Source of the DNA: Bacteroidota bacterium
GTDB lineage: Bacteria; Bacteroidota; Bacteroidia; Chitinophagales; Chitinophagaceae
Reading direction: 5' to 3'
Assembly: GCA_016711825.1 (NCBI GenBank)
Contig: JADJSG010000006.1
Span: 62,001-126,000, forward strand
Length of the DNA stretch: 64,000 nucleotides
Below the pieces are notes generated by a model. The model worked only from the letters and a program-made list of their open reading frames with translations. It made no database searches and was not told the DNA's origin. The translations under genes were made by a program, and so were the position numbers. Of the stretch, positions 28,301 to 36,512 are shown piece by piece (the stretch's first letter is position 1; each line of letters opens with the position of its first letter).

Positions 28301-29166
28301 TCTTTATCATAAGTGGCAGAAGCATTGATCATAAAACCTAAAACAGGTACTTTGCTACCATCTTTCTTTCTGCTTAACAAAGGACCTGATAAATCAAAGG
28401 ATACTAAGTTATTACTATACCCTTCTACTGAGCGTTGGGCTTGCAAACTACCCGATAATTCCTTTTGAATACCTCTTGTGGTAATCCCTACGATACCCCC
28501 TGTGGCATTACCATATTTAGCACTCATCCCGTTACTCATCAATTCAAGACGATCGATTGAGCTAGGTGGGAAATTTACATTTCTGCCACCACGAATAGGC
28601 ATACCATCTACAATATATACCGTACCAGAACCTCTATCACCACCGATGCTGATATTATTATCGCCTTGTTTACGTTGATAGGTACCACCTAACATTGAAG
28701 TTAAATCGCCTGTACCTAATGTGGGTGCTTTAGCGATATCGCCTTTGGTCATCACATTTGTACCAGGATCTGAAGGATCTACAAGTGGTTTAACGTATCT
28801 TGTAGCTCTTACGATTACTGGCCCTTTAGGTGAAGCTGCTGGTCTTTTTTCCATCTCAACATCTACTTTTCTTCTACCGTCATTTCCCAAAGGGATATCA
28901 CTGATTTCTTCGGTTTTCATCCCTACATAGGTCACTTTAATCATATAAGTACCCGGAGACAAAGGCTTAATGGAGTAGTTACCATTGATATCTGTTTTGG
29001 CACCCCCTTTGAGTATTCCCCCTTCATATGCTTGAACTGTAGCATAATCAAGTGCTTGCTTCTTTTCATCAGTGACTCTACCGTAAATTTCACCTGCCAC
29101 AGATTGTCCAAAACTGAGGTTGGAAGTGAATATAAGTACTGCTATTAATCGTAATGTCTTCATCAT
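25354..29166 (-). CDS. SusC/OmpA-like TonB-dependent receptor
   Basis: The protein has 1270 residues. A signal peptide (about 1-21) is followed by a CarboxypepD_reg-like domain (about 24-100; IYGRVTDEKKQALDYATVQAYEG), a plug domain (about 110-230; SMLGGTYQRKQGDNNISIGG, VDGMPIRGG) and a long 22-strand-type barrel ending RRIYVGFTLNF. It should be an outer-membrane importer energised by TonB. No SusD-like partner is present; instead the next genes encode a large secreted protein and a PorV-like barrel, so the nutrient model of SusCD may not apply. It heads the three-gene operon, 19 bases before the next start. An ATG one codon later is equally possible. Confidence 0.88.
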   Translation of the reverse strand: MMKTLRLIAVLIFTSNLSFGQSVAGEIYGRVTDEKKQALDYATVQAYEGGILKGGAKTDINGNYSIKPLSPGTYMIKVTYVGMKTEEISDIPLGNDGRRKVDVEMEKRPAASPKGPVIVRATRYVKPLVDPSDPGTNVMTKGDIAKAPTLGTGDLTSMLGGTYQRKQGDNNISIGGDRGSGTVYIVDGMPIRGGRNVNFPPSSIDRLELMSNGMSAKYGNATGGIVGITTRGIQKELSGSLQAQRSVEGYSNNLVSFDLSGPLLSRKKDGSKVPVLGFMINASATYDKDNNPYYYKYNRIKADKLKQLQETPLVPNPDGTGNFVNASEQVTMNDFEKIKAREKGESWGVNYLGKLDFQPTEAINVTLGSYFAYNYGRGYSFTNSLFAPEANSISKGYSARGFLRLTQRLGKSGSQEKEGAKKSAIQNAYYSIQFTYQKDYSDGANPQHKRNTFDYGYVGNFTTHRRPGYTLDTAMGGYYGIKFVGDFSDSVTFYEGGVNPLLENYTKAIYADKRFQVPNLSQLQAYGGLRNGDGPQSAYSLWTGVGAQIGSYAYSDADQVSLNLDASLDILQGMKNTKRIDPIKHNIQFGLGYDQRTSRSYSLGASGLWSLMRLITNRHIQNLDLQNPIFMVDGKPYTKDDLDNGVVQFSPFDTIDYNRLYVAGDQSRFDKSLRTKLYGSGADVSYRDLIDIDRYDPKTFSLDMFSADDLFNRGNDFVSYFGYDYLGNKTKSQPSFNDFWTKKDERGDNLRPIGAFRPIYMFGYILDKFSYKDLSFNIGLRVDRYDANQNVLKDPYSLYGVRKNGDLKAGTYNVAIDKTNNDQNAPDPSTFDNEYVPYIDNNQSSKPTIVGYRKGDTWYDPFGKEIADPTVLSGLYAGGLPIQPWLINKNDSIKGSAFNPNNSFEDYKPQVTLSPRIQFAFPISEESLFYGNYDVITQTPSSNNFVTPDDYYFLAERQATINNANLRMEKAINYTLGYQQKISDNAGMTIEAYYRERKNQIQIQNFTLAYPIQYSSFGNRDFSSTKGVKVNLEYRRTGPLRMQLAYTLQFAEGTGSSTTTQSSLLATGQPNLRSVFPLDFDSRHILNYTLDYRYNEQFKGPEFNGKYPFKNAGINLLMRARSGEPYTRSSLATSLVGGDFQSSPIVGTINGSRLPWQFEVSTRIDKDFLITSLGKKVNKETKEVIKNGRPIGLNVYTYITNLLNTRNTLSVYRYTGVGNDDGYLNSPQGKQALTNLQFSQSYSDLYTYRLVNPNNYNNPRRIYVGFTLNF

Positions 29167-29344
29167 GTTTTAAAAAATTAAATTGGCTTGTAAATATATG
29201 TTAAAGATACAAATTATGTTAAGGTTAATCTAAAAAAAAAATATTATTTTGTTAATATGTTATTAATTTATGAAGATTTTGGTAAAATAAAATGACAAGT
29301 GGTAAAATGCTGTTGTGAATGTCAAAAATGTAACGGTTAAAATT

Positions 29345-30910
29345 TTAACGAGCTAAATTCACGGCTCGTTTTTCTCTGATGACAGTTACTTTAATTTGGC
29401 CTGGATATTGCATTTCTTTTTGAATTTTGTCGGCAATCTCAAATGAAAGTTTATCACTTTCCGCATCGCTGACTTTATCTGCTTCTACTATTACACGTAG
29501 TTCACGACCTGCCTGTATAGCATAAGCTTTTTCGACACCTGTATATGACATCGCAAGAGTTTCCAAATCTTTGATACGCTCCAGGTAACTTTGCATGATT
29601 TCTCTACGTGCACCCGGACGAGCACCACTCATGGCATCACATGCCTGTATGATAGGAGCTAAGATAAATTTCATTTCCATTTCATCGTGATGGGCGCCAA
29701 TAGCGTTTACTACAGATGGGTGTTCACCATACTTTTCAGCAAGTTTTGCACCTAAAAGGGCATGTGACAATTCAGTTTCTTCATCAGGTACTTTACCAAT
29801 ATCGTGCAATAAGCCTGCACGTTTTGCCAGTTTAGGATTTAAGCCTAATTCAGCTGCCATGATACCACAAAGGTTGGCAGTTTCGCGGGAGTGCATCAAT
29901 AAATTTTGACCATACGATGATCGAAAACGCATACGTCCTACCATACGTATCAATTCTTTATGAAGACCATGAACACCTAATTCGATAACCGTACGTTCGC
30001 CGATTTCCATGACTTGTTCCTCAATTTGTTTTTTGGTTTTTTCTACCACTTCTTCAATTCTTGCAGGGTGCATACGTCCATCTTGAACGAGTCTTTGCAA
30101 TGAAAGTCGTGCTATTTCTCTTCTTAATGGATCAAAACTGCTTAAAATGATGGCTTCAGGCGTATCGTCTACTACTAAGTCGACACCTGTAGCTGCTTCT
30201 AAAGCACGTATATTTCTACCTTCTCTCCCAATGATTTGACCTTTAATATCGTCACTTTCGAGGTTAAAAACGGTGATTGAATTTTCTATCGCTGTTTCTG
30301 CAGCAGTACGTTGTATTGTTTGAATAATAATTTTTTTAGCTTCCTTATTGGCTTTCAACTTAGCTTCTTCCATGATTTCCTGCACATGTTGCATGGCATT
30401 GGTTTTGGCTTCATTTTTTATGGCTTCTATCAATTCAGCTTTTGCATCTTCGGCTTTTAGGTTAGCGACCTTTTCAAGACGTTTGATATGCTCATCGTGT
30501 TGCTTGTTAAGTTCTTCTTGTTTTTTGCTCACGACTTCAAGCTGTCGGTCAAGGGTTGATTTTTTCAAATCATAATCTTGTACTTGTTTTTGAGCCAGTT
30601 GGGTTTTATCGTTGAGTTCTTTTTCTTTTTGTTTGATCCGATTTTCGCCATCATTTATCTTTTGATTGCGTTGCAACACTGTTTTTTCGTGCTCTGATTT
30701 AAGTTGTAAAAAATGCTCTTTCGCCTCAAGTAATTTCTTTTCTTTGAGTGTTTCGGCCTGATTTTGGGCGTCTTTGAGTATTCTATCTGACTGTTGTTGT
30801 GCTTCTTCTACTAATTTTTGGGTGTTTTTGTTAAATAGTACTTTTCCGATGAATAAGCCTATAAGGAGCGCAGCCACTGCTGCTATGACAGTTATTATTA
30901 TTGGGTCCAT
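29345..30910 (-). CDS. rny: Ribonuclease Y
   Basis: RNase Y is a membrane-anchored endoribonuclease that starts mRNA decay. The 521 residues show the N-terminal membrane helix (about 4-24), a long charged coiled coil (about 30-200), a KH domain with GREGRNIRALEAATGVDL near 233, and an HD domain with LLHDIGKVPDE near 365. Length and order match the family. It is divergent from murI; about 160 bases lie between them. Confidence 0.96.
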   Translation of the reverse strand: MDPIIITVIAAVAALLIGLFIGKVLFNKNTQKLVEEAQQQSDRILKDAQNQAETLKEKKLLEAKEHFLQLKSEHEKTVLQRNQKINDGENRIKQKEKELNDKTQLAQKQVQDYDLKKSTLDRQLEVVSKKQEELNKQHDEHIKRLEKVANLKAEDAKAELIEAIKNEAKTNAMQHVQEIMEEAKLKANKEAKKIIIQTIQRTAAETAIENSITVFNLESDDIKGQIIGREGRNIRALEAATGVDLVVDDTPEAIILSSFDPLRREIARLSLQRLVQDGRMHPARIEEVVEKTKKQIEEQVMEIGERTVIELGVHGLHKELIRMVGRMRFRSSYGQNLLMHSRETANLCGIMAAELGLNPKLAKRAGLLHDIGKVPDEETELSHALLGAKLAEKYGEHPSVVNAIGAHHDEMEMKFILAPIIQACDAMSGARPGARREIMQSYLERIKDLETLAMSYTGVEKAYAIQAGRELRVIVEADKVSDAESDKLSFEIADKIQKEMQYPGQIKVTVIREKRAVNLAR

Positions 30911-31056
30911 TGTGTTTTTTTAAATGATTCATATTAAAAAATGTGTAAGCTGTTTTGATGCCAACATACAACTTCAACAAATTGTTATCAATTTGCGAAG
31001 GTAGTATTTTTTTTAATTTTGCGTTAAATAATTTCTAGAAAAGAAATTGTAAAAAC

Positions 31057-31064
31057 TATATTTG
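31057..31064 (+). promoter_or_regulatory. -7 box before murI
   Basis: TATATTTG lies 8 bases before the murI ATG, giving an almost leaderless transcript if initiation occurs at the usual distance. Confidence 0.5.
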
Positions 31065-31072
31065 TTGAACGA

Positions 31073-31870
31073 ATGGTACAATCGCAACCTATAGGTATAT
31101 TTGACTCAGGCATTGGTGGTCTCACCGTTGCACGTTCGCTCAAAGAAGCCCTTCCTTTAGAGCAATTTATCTACTTTGGCGATACAGCACATATGCCTTA
31201 TGGTGACAAATCGCCCGAAGAGATTCTTCAATATTCTAAGAAAATCGTTGAGTTTTTAATCGCTAACCATGTCAAACTTATTGTAATCGCCTGCAACTCA
31301 GCTTCCTCTATTGCAGCCAGTGCATTGAGAAGTGCCTATTGGAAGCAAGTAGAAATTATGGGTGTGATCAGACCGGTGGTAAATGACATTGTAAAAAATA
31401 ACATCAAAAAAATTGGCATCATAGGTACGCAGGCTACCATTCAGAGTCAGATTTATCCTCATTTGCTGCATGAAGCAGATGCCCAAATTGAAATTTATCA
31501 ATTGGCAACCCCTTTGTTGGCCCCCATGATAGAAGCGGGCAAGGTCAGCCAGTCTGTTTTGTATCAAACCATGGCTGATTATTTATCAGATAAGCATTTT
31601 GAAGACAAAGAAGCCATTTTATTAGCCTGTACCCACTATCCTATAATAAAGGATGAGGTGAATACCTTTTTTAAACATCAAAAACGGATTTTTGACAATG
31701 CCGCTCCCCTGGCTTTTGAAGTCAAAAAATATTTAACAGATAAAAATTTACTCGCTACTGTCAAAAAAGGAGCGAATCAATTTTATGTAAGTCGGTATAG
31801 CGATACCTTCGAAAAAGCGATTTATACTTTTTATGGTAAACAGTTGGAAGTAAAAGAGGTGCATCTGTAA
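31073..31870 (+). CDS. murI: Glutamate racemase
   Basis: MurI makes D-glutamate for peptidoglycan. The 265-residue protein has GIFDSGIGGLTVARSL near residue 8, YFGDTAHMPYG, IACNSASS with the first catalytic Cys, and ILLACTHYPII with the second catalytic Cys. All expected active-site residues are present. The gene is apparently monocistronic, followed after 122 bases by pdxA with its own promoter. Confidence 0.95.
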   Translation: MVQSQPIGIFDSGIGGLTVARSLKEALPLEQFIYFGDTAHMPYGDKSPEEILQYSKKIVEFLIANHVKLIVIACNSASSIAASALRSAYWKQVEIMGVIRPVVNDIVKNNIKKIGIIGTQATIQSQIYPHLLHEADAQIEIYQLATPLLAPMIEAGKVSQSVLYQTMADYLSDKHFEDKEAILLACTHYPIIKDEVNTFFKHQKRIFDNAAPLAFEVKKYLTDKNLLATVKKGANQFYVSRYSDTFEKAIYTFYGKQLEVKEVHL

Positions 31871-31987
31871 GCAATTCAATTCGGTCTTTCGTTTTTTTTA
31901 AAATTAAAAGTGCCCCGTTGACGAAAAATGAAAACTGATATTATCATCCCATTTAAAATGATTGTAAAAAAGCTATATGAAATAAAT

Positions 31988-31995
31988 TATATTTG
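31988..31995 (+). promoter_or_regulatory. -7 box that fixes the pdxA start
   Basis: TATATTTG at this site includes the TTG (31993) that could be read as an early in-frame start. Because it is promoter sequence, the pdxA start is the ATG at 32014. Confidence 0.6.
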
Positions 31996-32013
31996 TCCCA
32001 TATAGAGCATTTT

Positions 32014-33102
32014 ATGAGCATAATCCCTTACAAACCCAAAATAGGCATAACCACTGGAGATATTAATGGCATTGGTATAGAACTGATAATAAAATCGCTG
32101 AGCGAACATCGATTACTTGAAATATGCACTCCTGTAGTGTTTGCTTCAAACAAAGTACTTAATTTTTATAAAAATATTGTTGGCGAACAAAATATCAAAT
32201 ATGCAGGCACCAAAGACATCAATGCCTTAATGCCCAAAGTCATCAATGTGTTTAACTGCTGGGATGAAGAAGTAGCTATGACGCCGGGTCAACTAACCGA
32301 AGTAGGTGGTAAATATGGCATACGTTCGTTGATGGTGGCTACCCAATGTCTTAAAGATGGCGAATTAGATGGATTGATTACAAATCCTATTCATAAAAAA
32401 AACTCCCAAACAAATGATTTTCAATATACTGGGCATACGCCCTTTTTGAAAGATAAATTTGGGGTAAAAGATGTAGCCATGATGATGTGTACAGATGAAT
32501 TAAAAATTGCCTTGCTGACTGAACATATACCAATCGCAGAAGTTGCAAAATATGTAACGGTGGATAATATCATTAATAAAACCAAAATCATCGTAGACAG
32601 TTTAATACGTGATTTTGGCAAAGACCGACCCAAAATTGCGGTTTTGTCGCTCAACCCTCATGCAAGCGATGATGGATTAATAGGTAATGAAGAACAACAA
32701 TTTATTGTACCCGCCATTGAAAAATTAAAAAGTGAAGGGTTGCTGGTATATGGCCCGTATGCAGCGGATGCTTTTTTTGCCCGTCAGCACGACAAGCAAT
32801 TTGACTGTGTTTTGGCAATGTATCACGATCAGGGATTGATTCCTTTTAAAAGTTTTGACAGAGGTATGGGGGTAAATTATACTGCCGGCTTGCCTGTGGT
32901 GCGTACTTCACCTGACCATGGCACTGCTTTTGATATTGCTGGTAAAAACAAAGCAGATCAGACATCCTTTTTGGAAGCCTTGTATCTGTGTATTGACATC
33001 CTGAATATGAGAAAAGGGTATACCGAAAACACAAAAAACAAATTGCAAAAAGGCATCAACAAGAATCTTCTTAAAAAAACAAAAGAAGATATAGAGGAAT
33101 AA
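32014..33102 (+). CDS. pdxA: 4-hydroxythreonine-4-phosphate dehydrogenase
   Basis: PdxA oxidises 4-phosphohydroxy-L-threonine in the DXP-dependent pathway to pyridoxal phosphate. From the ATG at 32014 the protein has 362 residues and begins with KPKIGITTGDINGIG, the expected N-terminus. The three metal-binding His segments are visible: YTGHTPFL, LSLNPHASDDG and MYHDQGLIPFK. A KNKAD-type end segment (IAGKNKAD) completes the family pattern. The lysine-rich C-terminal tail (about the last 30 residues) is longer than usual. pdxJ is not in the window. Confidence 0.94.
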   Translation: MSIIPYKPKIGITTGDINGIGIELIIKSLSEHRLLEICTPVVFASNKVLNFYKNIVGEQNIKYAGTKDINALMPKVINVFNCWDEEVAMTPGQLTEVGGKYGIRSLMVATQCLKDGELDGLITNPIHKKNSQTNDFQYTGHTPFLKDKFGVKDVAMMMCTDELKIALLTEHIPIAEVAKYVTVDNIINKTKIIVDSLIRDFGKDRPKIAVLSLNPHASDDGLIGNEEQQFIVPAIEKLKSEGLLVYGPYAADAFFARQHDKQFDCVLAMYHDQGLIPFKSFDRGMGVNYTAGLPVVRTSPDHGTAFDIAGKNKADQTSFLEALYLCIDILNMRKGYTENTKNKLQKGINKNLLKKTKEDIEE

Positions 33103-33185
33103 AGCTACTTGTTGCTATGAACATCCAGGGGTAAAATGTGCCCTCCAAATGATGTTATATATATAAATTGCATTGTATCCTCATT

Positions 33186-34292
33186 TTATGTACCCAGCAA
33201 TCGAATCATTTTGCCGGGCATTACCATGAGTATTTGCTGCATTTCGAGGCTCAGCATCGCGCCTGCTACCTGAGAGCTATTTAACTGTGAAAGCATCAAC
33301 AATTCGTCAATATGGATGGATTCTTTTGTACGCAATAAATCAACAATCTTTCTTTCTTCATCAGACATTTCAATAAACAATTCTTTTTGCACTGCGACAG
33401 GTTTAGCACTTGTTTTCCAACCCATTTCAGTGGCAATATCATCGGCACCTGTCACAAGTTGCCCTTTGAGTTTTTTGATCAAAAAATTACAACCAGCGCT
33501 TTTGCTGTCAATGGTTCTTCCCGGAAAACAAAAAACTTCTCTATTATATGAAAAAGCGATATCAGCGGTAATCATCGATCCACCTTTCATGTCGGTTTCT
33601 ACTACAATGGTTGCATCTGAAATACCCGCTACAATTCTGTTCCGTGAAGGAAAATTTCCTTTTTCCAAGGGTGAATTTGAAAAATATTCTGAAAGTATAC
33701 CACCTTGATGTTGCATTTCTTTTGCAATGGCCATATGAGCACGGGGGTACATCATATCGAGCCCATGTGCCACAATGCCAAGTGTTGGTATGTCATGTTT
33801 TAAACAAGCTTTATGGGCTATGATATCGATACCATAAGCTAGTCCGCTTGTAACAACTACATGATAAGGTTTAAGCTGTGCGATTAGTTCTTCACATATT
33901 TTTTTGCCATATTCAGTAAACGAACGGGTACCAATGACCGACAATACCCGTTGTGCATTGAGGTTGGCATTGCCTTTTTGAAACAATAAAACGGGACTGT
34001 CTAAGCAATTTTTGAGTTTTTGCGGGTAAGTGGCATCATCAAAGCAACGAATGTGAATGCCATGTTTTTCTGTATAATTCAATTCTTTTTCTACACTGTT
34101 AAAATCTTTAAATGACTTAATGGCATCGGCATTTGCCTCAGTAAGCAAATCTGTTTTTTTTAAAGATTTGAATGATTGTTTAAATATATTTTCGGCAGTT
34201 TGAAAGGTAGCAATGAGTTTTTTGTACTTGACGGGTCCAATACCATTGACCAAATTCAGCGCGAGTCTGTAAAATAATTCTTGGTTTTCCAT
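33186..34292 (-). CDS. dprA: DNA processing protein DprA/Smf
   Basis: DprA binds single-stranded DNA and loads RecA during natural transformation. The 368-residue protein has an N-terminal helical region with a helix-hairpin-helix-like VNGIGPVKYKKL, then the Rossmann-like domain (about 100-290) with SVIGTRSFTEYG, VVTSGLAYGIDIIAHKACL and FPSRNRIVAGISDATIVVE. A winged-helix C-terminal part (IDELLMLSQLNSSQVAGAMLSLEM) follows. Presence of dprA fits, but does not prove, competence. The gene is convergent with pdxA. Confidence 0.95.
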   Translation of the reverse strand: MENQELFYRLALNLVNGIGPVKYKKLIATFQTAENIFKQSFKSLKKTDLLTEANADAIKSFKDFNSVEKELNYTEKHGIHIRCFDDATYPQKLKNCLDSPVLLFQKGNANLNAQRVLSVIGTRSFTEYGKKICEELIAQLKPYHVVVTSGLAYGIDIIAHKACLKHDIPTLGIVAHGLDMMYPRAHMAIAKEMQHQGGILSEYFSNSPLEKGNFPSRNRIVAGISDATIVVETDMKGGSMITADIAFSYNREVFCFPGRTIDSKSAGCNFLIKKLKGQLVTGADDIATEMGWKTSAKPVAVQKELFIEMSDEERKIVDLLRTKESIHIDELLMLSQLNSSQVAGAMLSLEMQQILMVMPGKMIRLLGT

Positions 34293-34411
34293 ATGTTTTT
34301 CAATCGTAGGGTTGTTTTAAATTTTCATCTAAAACAGACTACAATATTACATTTTTCCCAATATAATTAGGTGAGAAAATAAAAAATGTCTACTAATTTT
34401 CCTAAACATTA

Positions 34412-34441
34412 TTTGAATTACCCACTTTTTGATTATATTTG
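34412..34441 (+). promoter_or_regulatory. Complete Bacteroidota promoter (-33 TTTG, -7 TATATTTG)
   Basis: TTTG at 34412-34415 and TATATTTG at 34434-34441 are 18 bases apart, a good fit. The lipoprotein gene starts 19 bases downstream. Confidence 0.6.
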
Positions 34442-34460
34442 AGATTCTAAAATACTTTGA

Positions 34461-34919
34461 ATGAAAATTTTTACAAAAATTTTAGCGTTGTTTATCATTG
34501 TCGTAGCTATTGGTTCTGCCTCATGCAGAAGATCAAACAATAGCAAATATTTTTACGATTCTAAAAAAGATACTTCTGCTCCTAAAATAAATATTAGTGT
34601 TCCTTTACAAAATGACAATTATAATTATGGAGAAGACATTCATATAGTGGGGACTGTAACTGATTTACAAACTGTAGGTTTTGGAGGTAAACTACAAACA
34701 TTAAATATAAAAGTGGAGGAATTAAATAACTTAGACAGCGTTTATATCGCTGATCTTTTAGTAAAAACACCTAATGTAGATGCCAAAGAGGGTTTTACCT
34801 TTAATGAGAAAATGCTTTTATTTACAGGTGCCAATCCTACATTTTGCCGGCTTGTAGTAAGCGCCACCGATTACTCAAGCAAAACCACCCGCGATACTGT
34901 ATACTTTCATATACAATAA
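34461..34919 (+). CDS. Small lipoprotein with an Ig-like domain (DUF4625-like)
   Basis: The 152-residue protein has a hydrophobic signal followed by IGSASC, a plausible lipobox with Cys near residue 22. The mature part opens with TSAPKINISVP and continues as an all-beta domain with IHIVGTVTD and FCRLVVSATDYSSKTTRDTV, the pattern of DUF4625 and related Ig-like lipoproteins of Bacteroidota. It should be anchored to the outer membrane. Function is unknown. It converges with the NUMOD/HNH-like gene with 24 bases between. Confidence 0.6.
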   Translation: MKIFTKILALFIIVVAIGSASCRRSNNSKYFYDSKKDTSAPKINISVPLQNDNYNYGEDIHIVGTVTDLQTVGFGGKLQTLNIKVEELNNLDSVYIADLLVKTPNVDAKEGFTFNEKMLLFTGANPTFCRLVVSATDYSSKTTRDTVYFHIQ

Positions 34920-34943
34920 CATTTTTATCAGGTTTTAAAATTT

Positions 34944-35855
34944 TTATACAGAAACTAACTCCATGTTTTTATAATATGAGTCTATTGTTTCTTTTTCTTC
35001 CAATATCCAAATACATCGGTTTAAGATTGATTTCTTTTGAATAGCATCTTTAATAGCCTGGATTGAAAAATTATTTTGAACTGAAGCTTCGTGATAATTA
35101 TTATACACTTTTTTTAAATTTCCATTTGCATCGTACTGTAAAACCAATCGTCTGTTTAACATAGACGATGAATTGGTGAGAATAATTTTATTGTCTAGTA
35201 TTAAAGAAGTATCAATAACATAAGGACCATCTCCTTGTTTAAATATTTTACCTTCATAGGCTAACATCTTATTGCCTTCCATTACACTCACGATAATATG
35301 AATAGGGATATTTAAAATTCTGCTACATATTTTACGATTAATATAAATATCTTGTTTATAACCTTCTAAATTATAAACCGATATCACCTGAAAATTTTTC
35401 ATAGTGTTATTTGGCAATTGTATCATTTCACTCTTTTCGTCATAGTACATTTTTACCATTCTTTTTTTTGAATCTTTTTCACATAATATGAGATTGTCAA
35501 CACTGTTATTCAGTTCATTGCCATCTAAATGAAAAATTTCATGATGATCTAAATTCATGATTCCATGAAAGGCTGAAAAAACGAGGGTACTTGCTGCAAT
35601 TGTTATTTTTCCACTGATGGTATCAATTTGGTAATGAGGTATTTTAAGTTTCATATCTCCATAATTTTTATCTTTTACAGTAAATGGTATGATTGAAAAA
35701 ATATTACCTGTGATATTATGTATATTATAAGTACTTAATTCTTTTTTAATCATCCTCAACTGACCCAATTCTGATACCTGGTAAAAACCGTTTGTATTTG
35801 GGACTGTTCTCCACCTTATATTTTTATTTAAATTCATGTTGTTTTTTTTATGCAT
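34944..35855 (-). CDS. NUMOD4 / HNH-like / NUMOD1-like protein (homing-endonuclease-type architecture)
   Basis: The 303-residue protein opens with RWRTVPNTNGFYQVSELGQL, a typical NUMOD4 motif (about 14-38). In the middle (about 90-125) TLVFSAFHG, HHEIFHLDGNELNN and VDNLILCEKD resemble the second half of a NUMOD-associated HNH nuclease. The C-terminal QYDANGNLKKVYNNYHEASV to CIWILEE resembles the NUMOD1/IENR DNA-binding repeat. The usual first catalytic His is not obvious, so nuclease activity is uncertain. It is not inside another gene, and no intron was seen. An alternative start is the ATG ending at 35837. A shared regulatory element lies about 330 bases upstream. Confidence 0.6.
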   Translation of the reverse strand: MHKKNNMNLNKNIRWRTVPNTNGFYQVSELGQLRMIKKELSTYNIHNITGNIFSIIPFTVKDKNYGDMKLKIPHYQIDTISGKITIAASTLVFSAFHGIMNLDHHEIFHLDGNELNNSVDNLILCEKDSKKRMVKMYYDEKSEMIQLPNNTMKNFQVISVYNLEGYKQDIYINRKICSRILNIPIHIIVSVMEGNKMLAYEGKIFKQGDGPYVIDTSLILDNKIILTNSSSMLNRRLVLQYDANGNLKKVYNNYHEASVQNNFSIQAIKDAIQKKSILNRCIWILEEKETIDSYYKNMELVSV

Positions 35856-36187
35856 TTATGAAAAATATTTATTGCGTTATAACTCATTTATACGAAAATT
35901 CTTGCGCCGACAACAAATCAACTTATCTTGTATTTTCTTTTAAACAACCTATTCAATGAATAATATATCATATTAAACCGTCGTATATCTAATGTAAGAT
36001 TTGCAAAAAGGCAACTATGTAAAAAAACTTAACTCGTAACCATATTATGTTCATATACTACCTATTCTATCTTGATGCGTTAATTTGTAAATCGATATTC
36101 AATCGTATATTAATCAGTATTGTTTAAAATAGTTGAATAAATTAATTTTAGTATTTTTTGTTTGTATTTTAATAAAAACCCTAAATG

Positions 36188-36257
36188 CAAAGATGTCACC
36201 ACATTTAATCAGTTTAAACCCCCATTTTAAATAATCAATCCCCCCATTTTAAGGGGG
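36188..36257 (-). promoter_or_regulatory. Shared adhesin-locus promoter element, copy A
   Basis: On the minus strand the order is CCCCC, TTAAAAT, GGGGGG, ten bases, TAAAAT, GGGGG, 23 bases, CATCTTTG. The two G-runs begin 22 bases apart. The -7-like CATCTTTGCATTT is identical to that of copy C. It points to the NUMOD/HNH-like gene, with a leader of about 330 bases. Confidence 0.6.
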
Positions 36258-36512
36258 TAAAAGAAATATGGAATAAATCTATTGTTGTAATAAATTAACC
36301 GCTTTAAACATTATTTCAATCATTATACATTATTGTTTGATTTATAAACGATTGTTCTATTTAATGTATCATATTTGAATAGCTTTATTCTATTTAAATT
36401 TCAACATTCTAGTGTACTCCGTTTTACATTCCTTATTCATTTGATAAGCATGATGCCCTCTTCTTATAATATTAAAATAGATAACAATCACATTCAACCT
36501 ATTATGTTGAAA

